A stretch of 64,000 nt of DNA from Sphingomonas caeni (GTDB taxonomy: Bacteria; Pseudomonadota; Alphaproteobacteria; Sphingomonadales; Sphingomonadaceae). The notes beneath the pieces were generated by a model. It worked only from the letters and a program-made list of their open reading frames with translations, was not told the origin of the DNA and made no database searches. A program made the position numbers and the translations under genes. This document shows, one piece after another, positions 18,913-27,959 of this stretch. Location of the stretch: positions 248,001 through 312,000 of the forward strand of contig NZ_JAPDOK010000003.1 of NCBI RefSeq assembly GCF_026013415.1, in the 5' to 3' direction. Numbering within the stretch: position 1 is the first letter of the stretch; each line of letters starts with the position of its first letter.

Positions 18913-20637
18913 GTGACCCTCTACGCCCGTTTCGCTGCCCATCTCGATGCCGCGCTCGATGCCCTTGTGGCCTCGGGTGACCTGCCGGCCGGGCTGGAGC
19001 GACGTGGCGTTACGGTCGAGCCGCCGCGCGACGCCAGCCATGGCGATCTCGCCACCAACGCCGCGATGGTCCTCGCCAAGCCGGCGGGCACCAATCCGCG
19101 CGCGCTGGCCGAGAAGCTCGCCGCCGAACTGGAGAAGCTCGACGAGGTGACCGCGGTGGCGGTCGCCGGGCCGGGTTTCATCAACCTGACGCTCGCCGAG
19201 GACAGCTGGCGCGCCGAGCTCGCCGAGATTCTCGATGCGGGCGCCGATTATGGCCGCGGGACAATCGGCAAGGGCATCACCGTCAATGTCGAATATGTCT
19301 CGGCCAATCCGACCGGCCCGATGCATATGGGCCATTGCCGCGGCGCGGTGGTCGGCGATGCGCTGGCGAGCCTGCTCGAATTTGTCGGGCACAAGGTGGT
19401 GCGCGAATATTATGTCAACGATGCGGGCGGGCAGGTTGATACGCTCGCGCGTTCGGTGCACCTCCGTTACCGCGAGGCGCTTGGCGAAAATATCGGCGAA
19501 ATCCCGGAAGGCTATTACCCGGGCGACTATCTGATCCCGATCGGTCAGGCGCTCGCTGCGGAATTCGGCGACCGGTATGTTGGCCAGCCCGAAGAGGCAT
19601 GGCTGATCCTGTTCCGCCAGCGCGCGGTCGCAGCGATGATGGACTTGATCCGCGCCGATCTCGCGCTGCTCGGCATCCACCACGATCTGTTCTCGTCCGA
19701 GGCCGAACTGCAGGCGGCGGGCAAGCCCGAAGCCGCCGAGAAATGGCTGCGCGAGCGTGACCTCATCTATGATGGCTTCCTCGAGGCACCGAAAGGCGAA
19801 CTGCCCGACGATTGGGAGCCGGTCGAGCTGCCGCTGTTCCGCTCGACCCAGTTTGGCGATGATCAGGACCGACCGATCAAGAAGTCGAATGGGCAATGGA
19901 CCTATTTCGGCGCCGATCTCGCCTATCACTTTCAAAAAGCTCAGGAAGCCGATCAGCTGATCGATATCTGGGGTGCTGATCATGCGGGTACCGTCAAGCG
20001 GATTGTCGCGGCAGTTCAGGCGCTTACAGGCGGCAAGACCCGGTTCGACGTCAAGCTGATCCAGATGGTCCGGCTGATGCGCAACGGCGAGCTCGTGAAA
20101 ATGGGCAAGCGCGCGGGCAATTTCGTCACCGTTTCGGATATGGTCGAGGAAGTCGGCAAGGATGTCGTCCGCTTCTCGATGCTGACCCGCAAGGCCGATG
20201 CCCAGATGGACTTCGACTTCGCCAAGGTGACCGAGACGTCGAAGGACAATCCGGTCTTCTATGTCCAATATGCACATGCCCGGGTCGAGTCGGTACACCG
20301 TCGCGCCGCGGAGGCGGGGATTACTTGCCCGGATCGGGACTTGTCTCTGCTTGATACACGCGAGCTTTCGGTGGCCAAGCTGGCCGCGCAGTTTCCGCGA
20401 GTGGTCGAGTCGGCGGCACTGGCGCGCGAGCCGCATCGGATTGCCTTTTATCTCTACGACTTGGCGGCGGAATTCCACTCGCTTTACAATCTCGGCAACG
20501 ACGATCCCACGCGGCGTTTCCTGCTACCCGATCAGGTAAGGTTAACATGCGCTCGGCTTTCATTGGCGCGGGCTATCGGGCAAGTTGTTCGTAACGGGTT
20601 GGCAATCATGGGCGTGGAAGCCGTCCAGGAGATGTAG
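18913..20637 (+). CDS. argS: Arginyl-tRNA synthetase
   Basis: Class I aminoacyl-tRNA synthetase charging tRNA-Arg; 574 residues. N-terminal tRNA-recognition (Arg_S N) domain, then [13 protein letters not shown] carrying the HIGH-type signature as HMGH at about residue 139, and [10 protein letters not shown]. The late [13 protein letters not shown] stands where other class I enzymes have KMSKS, which arginyl-tRNA synthetases often have in degenerate form. The C-terminal helical anticodon-binding domain ends [21 protein letters not shown] start with GGAAGAG upstream. From about 19400 on the codon use is slightly less GC-biased than in neighbouring genes, which I note without a conclusion. Confidence 0.97.
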   Translation: MTLYARFAAHLDAALDALVASGDLPAGLERRGVTVEPPRDASHGDLATNAAMVLAKPAGTNPRALAEKLAAELEKLDEVTAVAVAGPGFINLTLAEDSWRAELAEILDAGADYGRGTIGKGITVNVEYVSANPTGPMHMGHCRGAVVGDALASLLEFVGHKVVREYYVNDAGGQVDTLARSVHLRYREALGENIGEIPEGYYPGDYLIPIGQALAAEFGDRYVGQPEEAWLILFRQRAVAAMMDLIRADLALLGIHHDLFSSEAELQAAGKPEAAEKWLRERDLIYDGFLEAPKGELPDDWEPVELPLFRSTQFGDDQDRPIKKSNGQWTYFGADLAYHFQKAQEADQLIDIWGADHAGTVKRIVAAVQALTGGKTRFDVKLIQMVRLMRNGELVKMGKRAGNFVTVSDMVEEVGKDVVRFSMLTRKADAQMDFDFAKVTETSKDNPVFYVQYAHARVESVHRRAAEAGITCPDRDLSLLDTRELSVAKLAAQFPRVVESAALAREPHRIAFYLYDLAAEFHSLYNLGNDDPTRRFLLPDQVRLTCARLSLARAIGQVVRNGLAIMGVEAVQEM

Positions 20638-20641
20638 GAAA

Positions 20642-21322
20642 ATGAGTGGGCGTAACGAGGCAGGTTTCGGCGATGACGACCGCCTCCCCTGGCTGGAAAC
20701 GGTTGAGGAAGATTATCGCGAAGGGCCCTCGATCTGGCGGATCCTGCTGCTGATCGTCCTTGCGCTGGCGGTGCTGGCGGCGGTGGTCTTCGGCGTATGG
20801 TGGTACCAGAAGCAGCAGGGGCTCGCGGGCAACGGCGCGCTGATCAACGCCCAGGAAGGCGACTACAAGGTCAAGCCCGACGATGAGGGCGGGATGAAGG
20901 TCGAAGGCGAGGGCGGCACCACCTTCGCCACCAGCGAGGGCGCCGACGTCAATGCGAGCGTCAATATGAACGCGACCGCCGAAGCCCCGGTCGAGGGCAA
21001 GACGGTGACCCCGTCGCCCACCCCGACCACGGGCACCAAGACCGCGACCGTCGCGATCCCGGCCGCGGGCGGTGAGGCGTCAGGTTCGGGCGCGCTGGTC
21101 CAGCTTGGAGCCTTCCCGGACCGCCAAGGTGCCGAGGGCAATTGGGCGCGGCTCGCCAAGCGCTTTCCGGTGATCGCCCCGCTGGGCCATTCGATCGAAC
21201 AGGGCAACAAGGACGGCAAGCCGGTGTTCCGCCTGCGCGTCAATGCGGGGAGCAACGGCCAGGCGCGCGAGATCTGCGCCAAACTCAAGGCCGGCGGCGA
21301 GAATTGCTACGTGGCGAATTAG
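20642..21322 (+). CDS. Membrane-anchored SPOR-domain protein
   Basis: 226 residues from ATG 20642, four bases after argS; the frame is open upstream only inside argS. A short acidic cytoplasmic part, one membrane helix at about residues 33-55 (ILLLIVLALAVLAAVVFGVWW), a periplasmic low-complexity linker rich in Gly, Thr, Ala and Pro, and a C-terminal SPOR domain from about residue 150 (GALVQLGAFPDRQGAEGNW ... FRLRVNAGSN). SPOR domains bind septal denuded peptidoglycan. The argS-SPOR-nagZ order is common in alphaproteobacteria. Confidence 0.92.
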   Translation: MSGRNEAGFGDDDRLPWLETVEEDYREGPSIWRILLLIVLALAVLAAVVFGVWWYQKQQGLAGNGALINAQEGDYKVKPDDEGGMKVEGEGGTTFATSEGADVNASVNMNATAEAPVEGKTVTPSPTPTTGTKTATVAIPAAGGEASGSGALVQLGAFPDRQGAEGNWARLAKRFPVIAPLGHSIEQGNKDGKPVFRLRVNAGSNGQAREICAKLKAGGENCYVAN

Positions 21323-21326
21323 CCTA

Positions 21327-21455
21327 ATTCCTCCCCCGGAGGGGGAGGTGGCAGCCAAAGGCTGACGGAGGGGTATTCTCCCCACGCGATACCGCTCGTG
21401 GCAACCACTCCTCCACCATCCTTCGGATGGTCCCCCTCCCCCTCCGGGGGAGGAT
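21327..21455 (+). repeat. 129-bp palindromic repeat, copy 1
   Basis: Outer arms 21327-21348 and 21435-21455 are near-perfect reverse complements built on CCTCCCCCGGAGGGGGAGG, each arm also being self-complementary. The interior (GACGGAGGGGTATT, CGCTCGTGG, CTCCACCATCCTTCGGATGG) closely matches a second copy at 41729-41856. It fills the gap between the SPOR gene and nagZ. Confidence 0.88.
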
Positions 21456-21471
21456 TTGGTAGGGCCATCCC

Positions 21472-22479
21472 ATGAAGCCCGTGATCTTCGGCCTGTCCGG
21501 CCTCACCCTCACCGACGACGAGCGCGATTTCTTCGGGCAAGCGGACCCGCTCGGCTATATCCTGTTCAAGCGCAACTGCGCCGATCGCGCCCAGATGCGC
21601 GCGCTGACCGACAGCCTGCGCACCCTGTCGGGCCGCGACGATCTCCCGATCCTGATCGACCAGGAAGGCGGCCGTGTCGCGCGGATGCAGCCGCCCGAAT
21701 GGCCCGCTTTCCCGGCCGGTGCCGCGTTCGATGCGCTCTACGAAATCGCGCCGATCTCGGCGATCGAGGCCGCCCGCTCGAACGCCCATGCCCTCGGCCT
21801 GATGCTCCGCGAGGTCGGCGTCAATGTCGATGCCCTCCCGCTGCTCGACGTCCGCCGCCCCGAAACGAGCAACGTCATCGGCGACCGCTCGCTCGGCAGC
21901 GAGCCGATGCGCGTCGCGGCACTGGGGCAGGCGGTGATCGAGGGACTGCGCCGCGCGGGCGTGGTCGGGATCGTCAAGCATATGCCCGGCCATGGCCGCG
22001 CGATCGTCGACAGCCATCTCGAGCTGCCCCGCGTCTCCGCGCCGGCCGCGGAGCTCGAAACCGATATCGAGCCCTTCGCCGCGCTCAATGATGCGCCGAT
22101 GGGCATGACCTGCCATGTCGTGTTCGAAGCCTGGGACGCCGAACACCCCGCCACCCTTTCCCCACACGTGATCGCCGACATCATCCGCGGCCGGATCGGT
22201 TTCGACGGGCTGCTCATGACCGACGATATCGACATGAAGGCGCTGAGCGGAACCGCGGGCGAAAAGGCCGCTGCCGCGCTCGCCGCGGGCTGCGACGCCG
22301 TGCTCGATTGCTGGGCGCGGATGGACGAGATGGTCGAGATCGCCGCGCGCCTCGGCGATGCGCCGCCGGAGACGCTCGCCCGCCTCGACCGCGCGATGGC
22401 GACGGTCGCGAACGGCCCGGAACCCGGCGATTTCGGGGAGCTGATCGCAAAGCGGGACGCGCTCCTGGCCTTGGCCTGA
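21472..22479 (+). CDS. nagZ: NagZ, beta-N-acetylhexosaminidase (GH3)
   Basis: Cytoplasmic glycosidase that removes GlcNAc from anhydro-muropeptides during cell-wall recycling; 335 residues, the single-domain NagZ size. Visible: LIDQEGGRVARM, the catalytic loop VKHMPGHGRAIVDSH with KHMPGHG at residues 169-175, and LLMTDDIDMKAL, whose Asp251/252 includes the GH3 nucleophile. Its recycling role connects with amgK and murU later in the window. The stop is 20 bases from the convergent stop of the cytochrome gene. Confidence 0.96.
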   Translation: MKPVIFGLSGLTLTDDERDFFGQADPLGYILFKRNCADRAQMRALTDSLRTLSGRDDLPILIDQEGGRVARMQPPEWPAFPAGAAFDALYEIAPISAIEAARSNAHALGLMLREVGVNVDALPLLDVRRPETSNVIGDRSLGSEPMRVAALGQAVIEGLRRAGVVGIVKHMPGHGRAIVDSHLELPRVSAPAAELETDIEPFAALNDAPMGMTCHVVFEAWDAEHPATLSPHVIADIIRGRIGFDGLLMTDDIDMKALSGTAGEKAAAALAAGCDAVLDCWARMDEMVEIAARLGDAPPETLARLDRAMATVANGPEPGDFGELIAKRDALLALA

Positions 22480-22499
22480 AGCGCGTCCGGCCCGGGGGG

Positions 22500-24230
22500 T
22501 TACAGCGTCTTCATATATTCGATCAGCGCACGCTTGTCGGCGTTGCTCAGATTGACCCCGAATTCGTGCCCGCAGCGGCTGTTGCCCGAATTGCGGTCTT
22601 CGCAGCCGGTGGTGACATGGGTGTAGCTGCCCGGCTGGGTCGGCGCGAGGCCCATGTTGATCGGGTCATAGGCCGGCCCCACCGCGAAGCTGACCGGGCG
22701 CTGGCTCGCGGGCTTGAGCAGATCCCACATCGTCGGCACCGATCCGTTGTGGAGATAGGGCGCCGCCGCCCAGATGCCGAACATCACCCGCGACTCATAT
22801 TTGAAGGTGCCGTCGAGATCGGGGAAGTCGAAGCTGTCCTCGGTGAGCTGCTGGGCCTTCGCCAGCGTCTTGCCGTTCTTGAAGCCGGGCGAGTCGATAA
22901 AGTCCTCGGCCAGCGCGAGCAGCACCGTGCCCTTCTGCACGACCGATCCGATCACGACATATTTGAGCAGATCGAACGACTTTGACGGGTTGGTCACCTT
23001 GAAGTTCGGCGCGAGATGGGTCTTGAGGTTGATCAGCACGCCCGGATCGGCCTGGCGCGCCATCACCTGATACTCGCGGCTGTCGGTGCCGACATCCTGC
23101 AGCGGGGTCGCCCAGGTCGGGATGTTGGGGAAGCCCGGCTTGCCCGGCTTGACCCCGTGGCAGCTGCCGCAATTGGCCTCGTAGAGCGGCTTGCCCGCCG
23201 CGGCGAGCGTGGTGTTGATCGGGAAATGCGACGGCCATTTGGGCGTCCCGATCTTCTTGATGAGATTCTCGAGCGCGAGCAGGCCCCAGCCGTTCATCGA
23301 GTTGATCGCGGTGAAATTGACATTGCCGATCCGCGGGCTCGGCGCCTGGGGATGGACCACGCCGAACACGCCGAACACCTCGCCGGTGTTGCGCGCCAGC
23401 CCCGCGACCGAGGTGCCGTTGTCGGCAAAGCCCGGCCATTGCGTCCGGTCCTGCTTCGCGGCGTTCCACAGGAAGGGATAGCGGACCGGCGCGTCGGCGG
23501 GCTGGATATTGTTGGCGATGAGATAGGTCGGCGGCGGCCCGAGATCGAGGCCGGTCACCCGGTTGAAGATCATCGCGACCGCGTCGAGCCGGCCCAGGCC
23601 CCATAGATTGGGCGTGCCATAGGCGCGCTCTTTCATGGTGTTTTCGCGCATGTACCAGATCTCGACCTGGCTGCGGAGCGCGGCGATCTTGCTCGCGGAG
23701 GGGGCGGGGCCCAGCACCGCCTTGTAGAAGGCGGTCCATTTGGTGGTGTCGTTGAGTACGTCGCCCACCGCATCGACCATGTCGGTCAGCAGCCCCTGGA
23801 AATCCACCAGCGCGGGACCGCCATCGACGCGGAAGGTCAGATTGGAATAGGTGATCTCGCGCGTATGGCACGCGGCGCAGTTCATTCCGAGCTGCGCATC
23901 AACCCCGGTCCCCGCCACGGTGAAGCCCACCGGCAGGTTGCGAAAGGGATCGTCGAGATAGCCGTAGCGCGCGAGCCCGTCGCCCATGAAGGGCTGGCCG
24001 TCGCTGGTCTTGAGCGCCTTGGCCCAGGCATAGGGGATCATCTGCGATCCCTGGTCGCGGCTGTAGAAATCCTTGCGGGTATTGTTGGTCCAGGCACTCC
24101 CCTGATTGACGCACTGAACGTTCGAGCCCGGCAGGCAGGGCACCTGGGCCTGTGCCACGCCGCATGACAGTCCGCCGGCCGCGGCAAGAAGAAACGCTTT
24201 CAGTGCAAAGCCGAATCGTGCGTGCGCCAT
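22500..24230 (-). CDS. Secreted di-haem cytochrome c (peroxidase/RoxA-like)
   Basis: 576 residues starting at 24230, where GGGGGAA sits six bases upstream; an ATG 33 bases earlier has no such site. A signal peptide ends AQAQ at residue 29. Two haem c motifs, CAACH (118-122) and CGSCH (354-358), and the late AAPYLHNGSVPTMWDLL block typical of the di-haem cytochrome c peroxidase/MauG group. The long insert between haems and overall length resemble RoxA-type di-haem oxygenases; substrate not predictable. It is periplasmic by inference. It stands alone on the minus strand, interrupting the usual nagZ-scpA neighbourhood. Confidence 0.85.
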   Translation of the reverse strand: MAHARFGFALKAFLLAAAGGLSCGVAQAQVPCLPGSNVQCVNQGSAWTNNTRKDFYSRDQGSQMIPYAWAKALKTSDGQPFMGDGLARYGYLDDPFRNLPVGFTVAGTGVDAQLGMNCAACHTREITYSNLTFRVDGGPALVDFQGLLTDMVDAVGDVLNDTTKWTAFYKAVLGPAPSASKIAALRSQVEIWYMRENTMKERAYGTPNLWGLGRLDAVAMIFNRVTGLDLGPPPTYLIANNIQPADAPVRYPFLWNAAKQDRTQWPGFADNGTSVAGLARNTGEVFGVFGVVHPQAPSPRIGNVNFTAINSMNGWGLLALENLIKKIGTPKWPSHFPINTTLAAAGKPLYEANCGSCHGVKPGKPGFPNIPTWATPLQDVGTDSREYQVMARQADPGVLINLKTHLAPNFKVTNPSKSFDLLKYVVIGSVVQKGTVLLALAEDFIDSPGFKNGKTLAKAQQLTEDSFDFPDLDGTFKYESRVMFGIWAAAPYLHNGSVPTMWDLLKPASQRPVSFAVGPAYDPINMGLAPTQPGSYTHVTTGCEDRNSGNSRCGHEFGVNLSNADKRALIEYMKTL

Positions 24231-24440
24231 CGCAATTCCCCCAATAAACGTGCCCCTACGCAACGCTTTACTGAACCGAAACGCGACCGCTGTTGGTTTA
24301 TTGTATTTTTACTATGGATCGAAAGTTGAATCGATCCAAATCGGCTGCGATTACTATAGGAGAAGGTGACGGGGCCGTCAATCGGATAGCGGGCCCCCAG
24401 GGAGCGTGACTTCTCGCTTTCGCCCTGCTTAAACCGGGCG
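24231..24440. promoter_or_regulatory. Divergent promoter region, cytochrome gene and scpA
   Basis: 210-base divergent spacer. 24280-24365 is notably AT-rich and holds a perfect 7-bp inverted repeat with 8-base loop (GGATCGA at 24316-24322, TCGATCC at 24331-24337), which looks like an operator or part of one. Promoter boxes for both directions must lie here, but I cannot assign them with confidence. Confidence 0.5.
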
Positions 24441-25178
24441 ATGGACGGCGAAGTCTCGGATACGCTCACGATCGATATCGACGGCTGGGAGGGCCCGCTC
24501 GACCTGCTGCTGACGCTCGCGCGCAACCAGAAGGTCGATCTGCGCGCGATCTCGATCCTCCAGCTGGTCGACCAATATATCGCCTTCATGGAGGAGGCGC
24601 GGGCGCTCAAGCTCGAGCTCGCCGCCGACTATCTCGTGATGGCGGCGTGGCTCGCCTATTTGAAGTCGGGCCTGCTGCTCCCGCGCAACCCCGAGGAATC
24701 GCCGAGCCCCGAGGAACTGGCGCTCCGGCTCCAGCTCCGCCTCGAACGGCTGAACGCAATGCGCGAGGCCGGCGCGCGGCTGGTGGCGCGCGACCGGCTC
24801 GGCCGCGACGTCTTCCTGCGCGCCGCACCCGAAGGACTCCGGGTTGTGCGCAAGGGCCGCTACGAGGCCGAGATCTACGACCTGATCGCCGCCTATGGCC
24901 GGATCAGCGCGCGCACCCGGCCGGTGATGCACGTCGTCGCCGCGCGCGACGTGATGACGCTGGAGGAGGCGATCGAGCGCGTCGAGCGGCTGGTCGGCAG
25001 CCGGATCGAATGGAGCACGATCGAGAGCTTCCTTCCCGACGAGGCGCACGGGCTCTACCGCAAGTCGGCGCTCGCCTCTTCCTTCGTCGCCGCGCTCGAA
25101 CTCGCACGCCAGGGCAAGCTCGAGCTGCGCCAGAAATCGCCCTTCGCGCCGCTCTATTTGCGGGGGGCGGGGGCATGA
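24441..25178 (+). CDS. scpA: ScpA, condensin kleisin subunit
   Basis: 245-residue kleisin that bridges the SMC dimer and ScpB in chromosome condensation. Signature N-terminus FDGPLDLLL appears as WEGPLDLLLTLARNQKVDL at residues 13-31, then ILQLVDQYIAFME and AADYLVMAAWLAYLKSGLLLP; the C-terminal winged-helix end is FVAALELARQGKLELRQ. The ATG overlap (ATGA) with scpB confirms the pair. No smc gene lies in this window. Confidence 0.96.
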   Translation: MDGEVSDTLTIDIDGWEGPLDLLLTLARNQKVDLRAISILQLVDQYIAFMEEARALKLELAADYLVMAAWLAYLKSGLLLPRNPEESPSPEELALRLQLRLERLNAMREAGARLVARDRLGRDVFLRAAPEGLRVVRKGRYEAEIYDLIAAYGRISARTRPVMHVVAARDVMTLEEAIERVERLVGSRIEWSTIESFLPDEAHGLYRKSALASSFVAALELARQGKLELRQKSPFAPLYLRGAGA

Positions 25179-25777
25179 TCATCCAGGACGATCTCGCCCG
25201 CGCGGTCGAGGCGGTGCTGTTCGCTTCCGAGCAGCCGCTCTCGGTCGACGAGATCCGCGCGCATGTCGGGGCCGAAGCCGATGTGTCCGCGGCGCTCCGC
25301 TCACTCGAGGATATCTATGCCGGGCGCGGCATCGAACTCGTCAGGCGCGGCGACAAATATCATTTCCAGACCGCCGCCGATCTCGCCCACCTGCTCCGCC
25401 GCGACCGCGAGGAGAGCCGCAAGCTCAGCCGCGCCGGGATCGAGACGCTGGCGATCATCGCCTATCACGAGCCCGTTACCCGCGCCGAGATCGAGGCGAT
25501 CCGCGGCGTCCAGATCAGCAAGGGCACGATCGACGTGCTGATGGAGGCGGGCTGGGTGCGCCCGGCGGGCCGCCGCGAGGTTCCGGGGCGCCCGCTCACC
25601 TATGCGACCACCCCCGGCTTCCTCACCCATTTCGGCCTCGCCAGCCGCCGCGACCTGCCCGGGATCGACGATCTCAAGGCTGCGGGGCTGCTCGATCCGG
25701 TCGATCTGGCGTTCGAGACGCTGGGGAACGACGGCGATGGGGACGGTGAAAACGAGACCGCAAGCGATTCCGAATAG
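25175..25777 (+). CDS. scpB: ScpB, condensin accessory protein
   Basis: 200 residues, dimeric double winged-helix partner of ScpA. Start at 25175 gives ATGA overlap with scpA and begins [23 protein letters not shown], matching family N-termini. The core [25 protein letters not shown] and the [20 protein letters not shown] block are characteristic, followed by [14 protein letters not shown] short acidic tail ends the protein. Confidence 0.96.
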   Translation: MIIQDDLARAVEAVLFASEQPLSVDEIRAHVGAEADVSAALRSLEDIYAGRGIELVRRGDKYHFQTAADLAHLLRRDREESRKLSRAGIETLAIIAYHEPVTRAEIEAIRGVQISKGTIDVLMEAGWVRPAGRREVPGRPLTYATTPGFLTHFGLASRRDLPGIDDLKAAGLLDPVDLAFETLGNDGDGDGENETASDSE

Positions 25778-25860
25778 GGGCGCGCGAGCCTGGGACAATC
25801 ACGGGCGTTGCTGGAACGGGGTGCGAGCCTTACATAGGCGCGGAATCAAGGAGAGTTGTC

Positions 25861-26091
25861 ATGGGTGCGTGGGGTATTGGCCATTGGTTGGTCGTCGGCG
25901 TGTTGGTGATCCTGCTGTTCGGCGGCGCGCGCTTTTCGAACATGATGGGCGACGTCGCCAAGGGCATCAAACAGTTCAAGAAGGGCATGGCCGAGGACGA
26001 CGATGCTCCGCCTCCCTCGCGGATCGAAGGCAAGGCCGCGCCTGAGCCGGCCGTGGAGCATGAAGCCGAGCGCACCGCCGAAAAGCGCTGA
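25861..26091 (+). CDS. tatA: TatA, twin-arginine translocase pore subunit
   Basis: 76 residues with one N-terminal membrane helix ([19 protein letters not shown]), the amphipathic helix [16 protein letters not shown] carrying the family's GxxxKxFKKG, and an acidic, disordered tail. Oligomerises to form the passage for folded proteins with Tat signals, for example the DUF1501 protein and the beta-helix protein at 44095 in this window. AAGGAGAG lies seven bases before the ATG. Confidence 0.96.
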   Translation: MGAWGIGHWLVVGVLVILLFGGARFSNMMGDVAKGIKQFKKGMAEDDDAPPPSRIEGKAAPEPAVEHEAERTAEKR

Positions 26092-26105
26092 GCCGGGATT
26101 GTAAG

Positions 26106-26126
26106 GCCCCGGTATCGAGCCGGGGC
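26106..26126 (+). promoter_or_regulatory. Hairpin between tatA and tatB
   Basis: Perfect 7-bp G-C stem (GCCCCGG at 26106-26112, CCGGGGC at 26120-26126, seven-base loop) in the 53-base gap. It could attenuate transcription or protect the tatA message, allowing the TatA excess over TatB/C that the pathway needs. This role is inference. Confidence 0.5.
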
Positions 26127-26144
26127 GAAATTTGGCGGTAATCG

Positions 26145-26588
26145 ATGCTTGATTTCAATGCGCCCGAATTCCTGGTTGTCGCGATGGTCGCGCTACTGGT
26201 GATCGGGCCGAAAGACCTGCCCAAGGCATTGCGCTTTCTCGGCAAATGGGTGGGCAAGGCGCGCGGAGTCGCGCGCCAGTTTCGCACCGGCATCGATACG
26301 ATGATCCGCGAATCCGAACTCGCGGACATGGAGAAGCAATGGGCTGCCGAGAATGAGCGGATCATGCGCCAGCATCCCCCCACGCCCGCGCTCGCCGCGC
26401 CCCAGCCGATGGCGTTGACCGATGACGCCGCCGATCCGGTGATGGTCGAACAGCTTGTGATCCATGCCGAGCCCGCCGAAGCGCCCGCGCCCAAGCCGCG
26501 CAAGCGCAAAGCCCCGAGCACCGGCGACACGCTTGAAGCGCCGAAGCCGGCGCCTGCCCGCAAGCCGCGCGCAAAGGCACAGTCATGA
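26145..26588 (+). CDS. tatB: TatB, twin-arginine translocase receptor subunit
   Basis: 147 residues: N-terminal membrane helix (FLVVAMVALLVIGPKDLP), amphipathic helix ALRFLGKWVGKARGVARQFRTG and a long Pro/Ala/Lys-rich tail. The E-x-x-V/L...GPxxLP pattern distinguishes TatB from TatA. Forms the substrate receptor with TatC. It overlaps tatC by four bases. Confidence 0.95.
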   Translation: MLDFNAPEFLVVAMVALLVIGPKDLPKALRFLGKWVGKARGVARQFRTGIDTMIRESELADMEKQWAAENERIMRQHPPTPALAAPQPMALTDDAADPVMVEQLVIHAEPAEAPAPKPRKRKAPSTGDTLEAPKPAPARKPRAKAQS

Positions 26589-27355
26589 GGGACATCGACG
26601 ATACCCAGGCGCCGCTGCTCGAGCATCTGATCGAGCTCAGGAGGCGGCTGCTGTGGTGCGTCGTGGCGCTGGCGGTGTCGTTCGCGGGCTCGCTCTACTT
26701 CGCGCGCCAGATTCTGGCGTTCCTGGTGGCCCCGCTCAAGGCCGCGGGGCAGGTGACGGTGATCAACACCGAGGTGTTCGGCGGCTTCGTCGTCGAGCTT
26801 AAGGTGGCATTCTTCGCGGCGATGATGATTTCCTTCCCCGTCGTCGCGAACCAGCTGTGGCAGTTCGTGGCGCCCGGGCTCTACCGGAAGGAAAAGAAGG
26901 CGCTGCTGCCTTTCCTGATGGCGACGCCGGTGCTGTTCCTCGCGGGCGCCTCGATGGCCTATTTCTTTGCCATTCCCGCGGCGGCGAAATGGCTGCTCGG
27001 CTTTCAGGGCGACCTGGGCGGCGTGACGCAGCAAGCCCTGCCGGATCTCAACAAATATCTCGGCTTCGCGATGCAGTTCATCTTCGGGTTCGGCATCTCG
27101 TTCCTGCTGCCGATCCTGCTGATGCTCCTCGAACATGCCGGGATCGTCACCTATGAGCAGCTCAAGGGCGCGTGGCGCTATGCGATCGTGGCGGCGTTCG
27201 GACTCGCGGCGGTGCTGACGCCGCCCGATATCGGCTCGCAGCTGCTGCTCGCCTTCCCGCTGTGCGGGCTCTATTTCCTGTCGCTGGTCTGGATCTGGTT
27301 CACGCGCCGACGGCGGAACAAGCTGGCGGCGGCTGCCGAGGCTGCCGCCGAATAA
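26585..27355 (+). CDS. tatC: TatC, twin-arginine translocase receptor core
   Basis: 256 residues, six membrane segments, ATGA overlap with tatB. Conserved features: LLEHLIELRRRLLW near the N-terminus (with the Glu of the signal-binding site), FVAPGLYRKEKKALLPFL, and LLPILLMLLEHAGIV; the C-terminus ends in basic residues. Recognises the RR motif of exported folded proteins. Confidence 0.97.
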   Translation: MRDIDDTQAPLLEHLIELRRRLLWCVVALAVSFAGSLYFARQILAFLVAPLKAAGQVTVINTEVFGGFVVELKVAFFAAMMISFPVVANQLWQFVAPGLYRKEKKALLPFLMATPVLFLAGASMAYFFAIPAAAKWLLGFQGDLGGVTQQALPDLNKYLGFAMQFIFGFGISFLLPILLMLLEHAGIVTYEQLKGAWRYAIVAAFGLAAVLTPPDIGSQLLLAFPLCGLYFLSLVWIWFTRRRRNKLAAAAEAAAE

Positions 27356-27383
27356 CCCCTCCCACGCAAGGGCGGGGAGGGGC
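27356..27383 (+). terminator. Hairpin after tatC
   Basis: CCCCTCCC (27356-27363) pairs with GGGAGGGG (27375-27382), immediately after the tatC stop and followed by TATTTCGATTATTT. It lies between the convergent tatC and entericidin-like genes and could end both transcripts. Confidence 0.6.
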
Positions 27384-27391
27384 TATTTCGA

Positions 27392-27526
27392 TTATTTATG
27401 GTCGTTCGCGGCGTTGGCGACAGTGTCGCCCGCCGAGGCCACGTCGCGGCCGACGCCCTCGACGGTGTTGCAGGCCGAGGCCAGCAGCGCGCAGCTCATC
27501 GCGGCAAGGGTGATCATCTTACGCAT
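27392..27526 (-). CDS. Entericidin A/B family small lipoprotein
   Basis: 44 residues from ATG 27526, with GGAG upstream. Signal sequence MRKMITLAAMSCALLASAC ends in a lipobox, so the mature protein starts at the lipid-modified Cys of CNTVEGVGRDVASAGDTVAN. The NTVEG-GxD-hydrophilic pattern is that of the entericidin family, small envelope lipoproteins of unclear function in most bacteria. A longer upstream frame lacks a ribosome-binding site. Confidence 0.85.
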   Translation of the reverse strand: MRKMITLAAMSCALLASACNTVEGVGRDVASAGDTVANAANDHK

Positions 27527-27610
27527 CGGAATTCTCCATACAGGCCGTGAAACGGTCGGCTGAGAAATGCCCGGGCCCGCCAAATCGTTCCGCCCGCGCG
27601 CCGGCGAAGC

Positions 27611-27838
27611 TCAGCCGCTCGCGGCGTCCGGCGCGAGGTCGTTCGGGATTTGGAGCCGCTCGCAGGCGGCCGCGTACATCTGCAGTGACGAGGCCTTGGC
27701 GGACTGGAGGTCGGCGAGCCGAGCCTGCGACGTCGCCGTCTCCTGGGCGATCTGATCGTCCAGATCCGCGATCTCCTCCTTGGTGACGCTGAGCGTGTTC
27801 TCGTAGAATATCTTCTGCTGGTCGGTGAGCGGCGGCAT
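27611..27838 (-). CDS. Small coiled-coil hypothetical protein
   Basis: 75 residues starting at 27838, preceded by AAGGGGACC. Mostly helical, with a heptad-like stretch from residue 8 to 55 (FYENTLSVTKEEIADLDDQI ...). No signal peptide or membrane segment; one Cys. I do not recognise a family. It is separated by 84 bases from the entericidin-like gene and is divergent from the DUF418 gene, so promoters for both probably lie in 27839-27959. Confidence 0.6.
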   Translation of the reverse strand: MPPLTDQQKIFYENTLSVTKEEIADLDDQIAQETATSQARLADLQSAKASSLQMYAAACERLQIPNDLAPDAASG

Positions 27839-27959
27839 GGCGGTCCCCTTGGTTGTGCCGTCGATTGTAGCGCGAGATCGAGATGGATACACTGGGGTGA
27901 GTCAGTTGCGTTCTGGGGATATGGCGGCCGGCGGTGCCGGCATCGTGAAGGGGGCGGCA

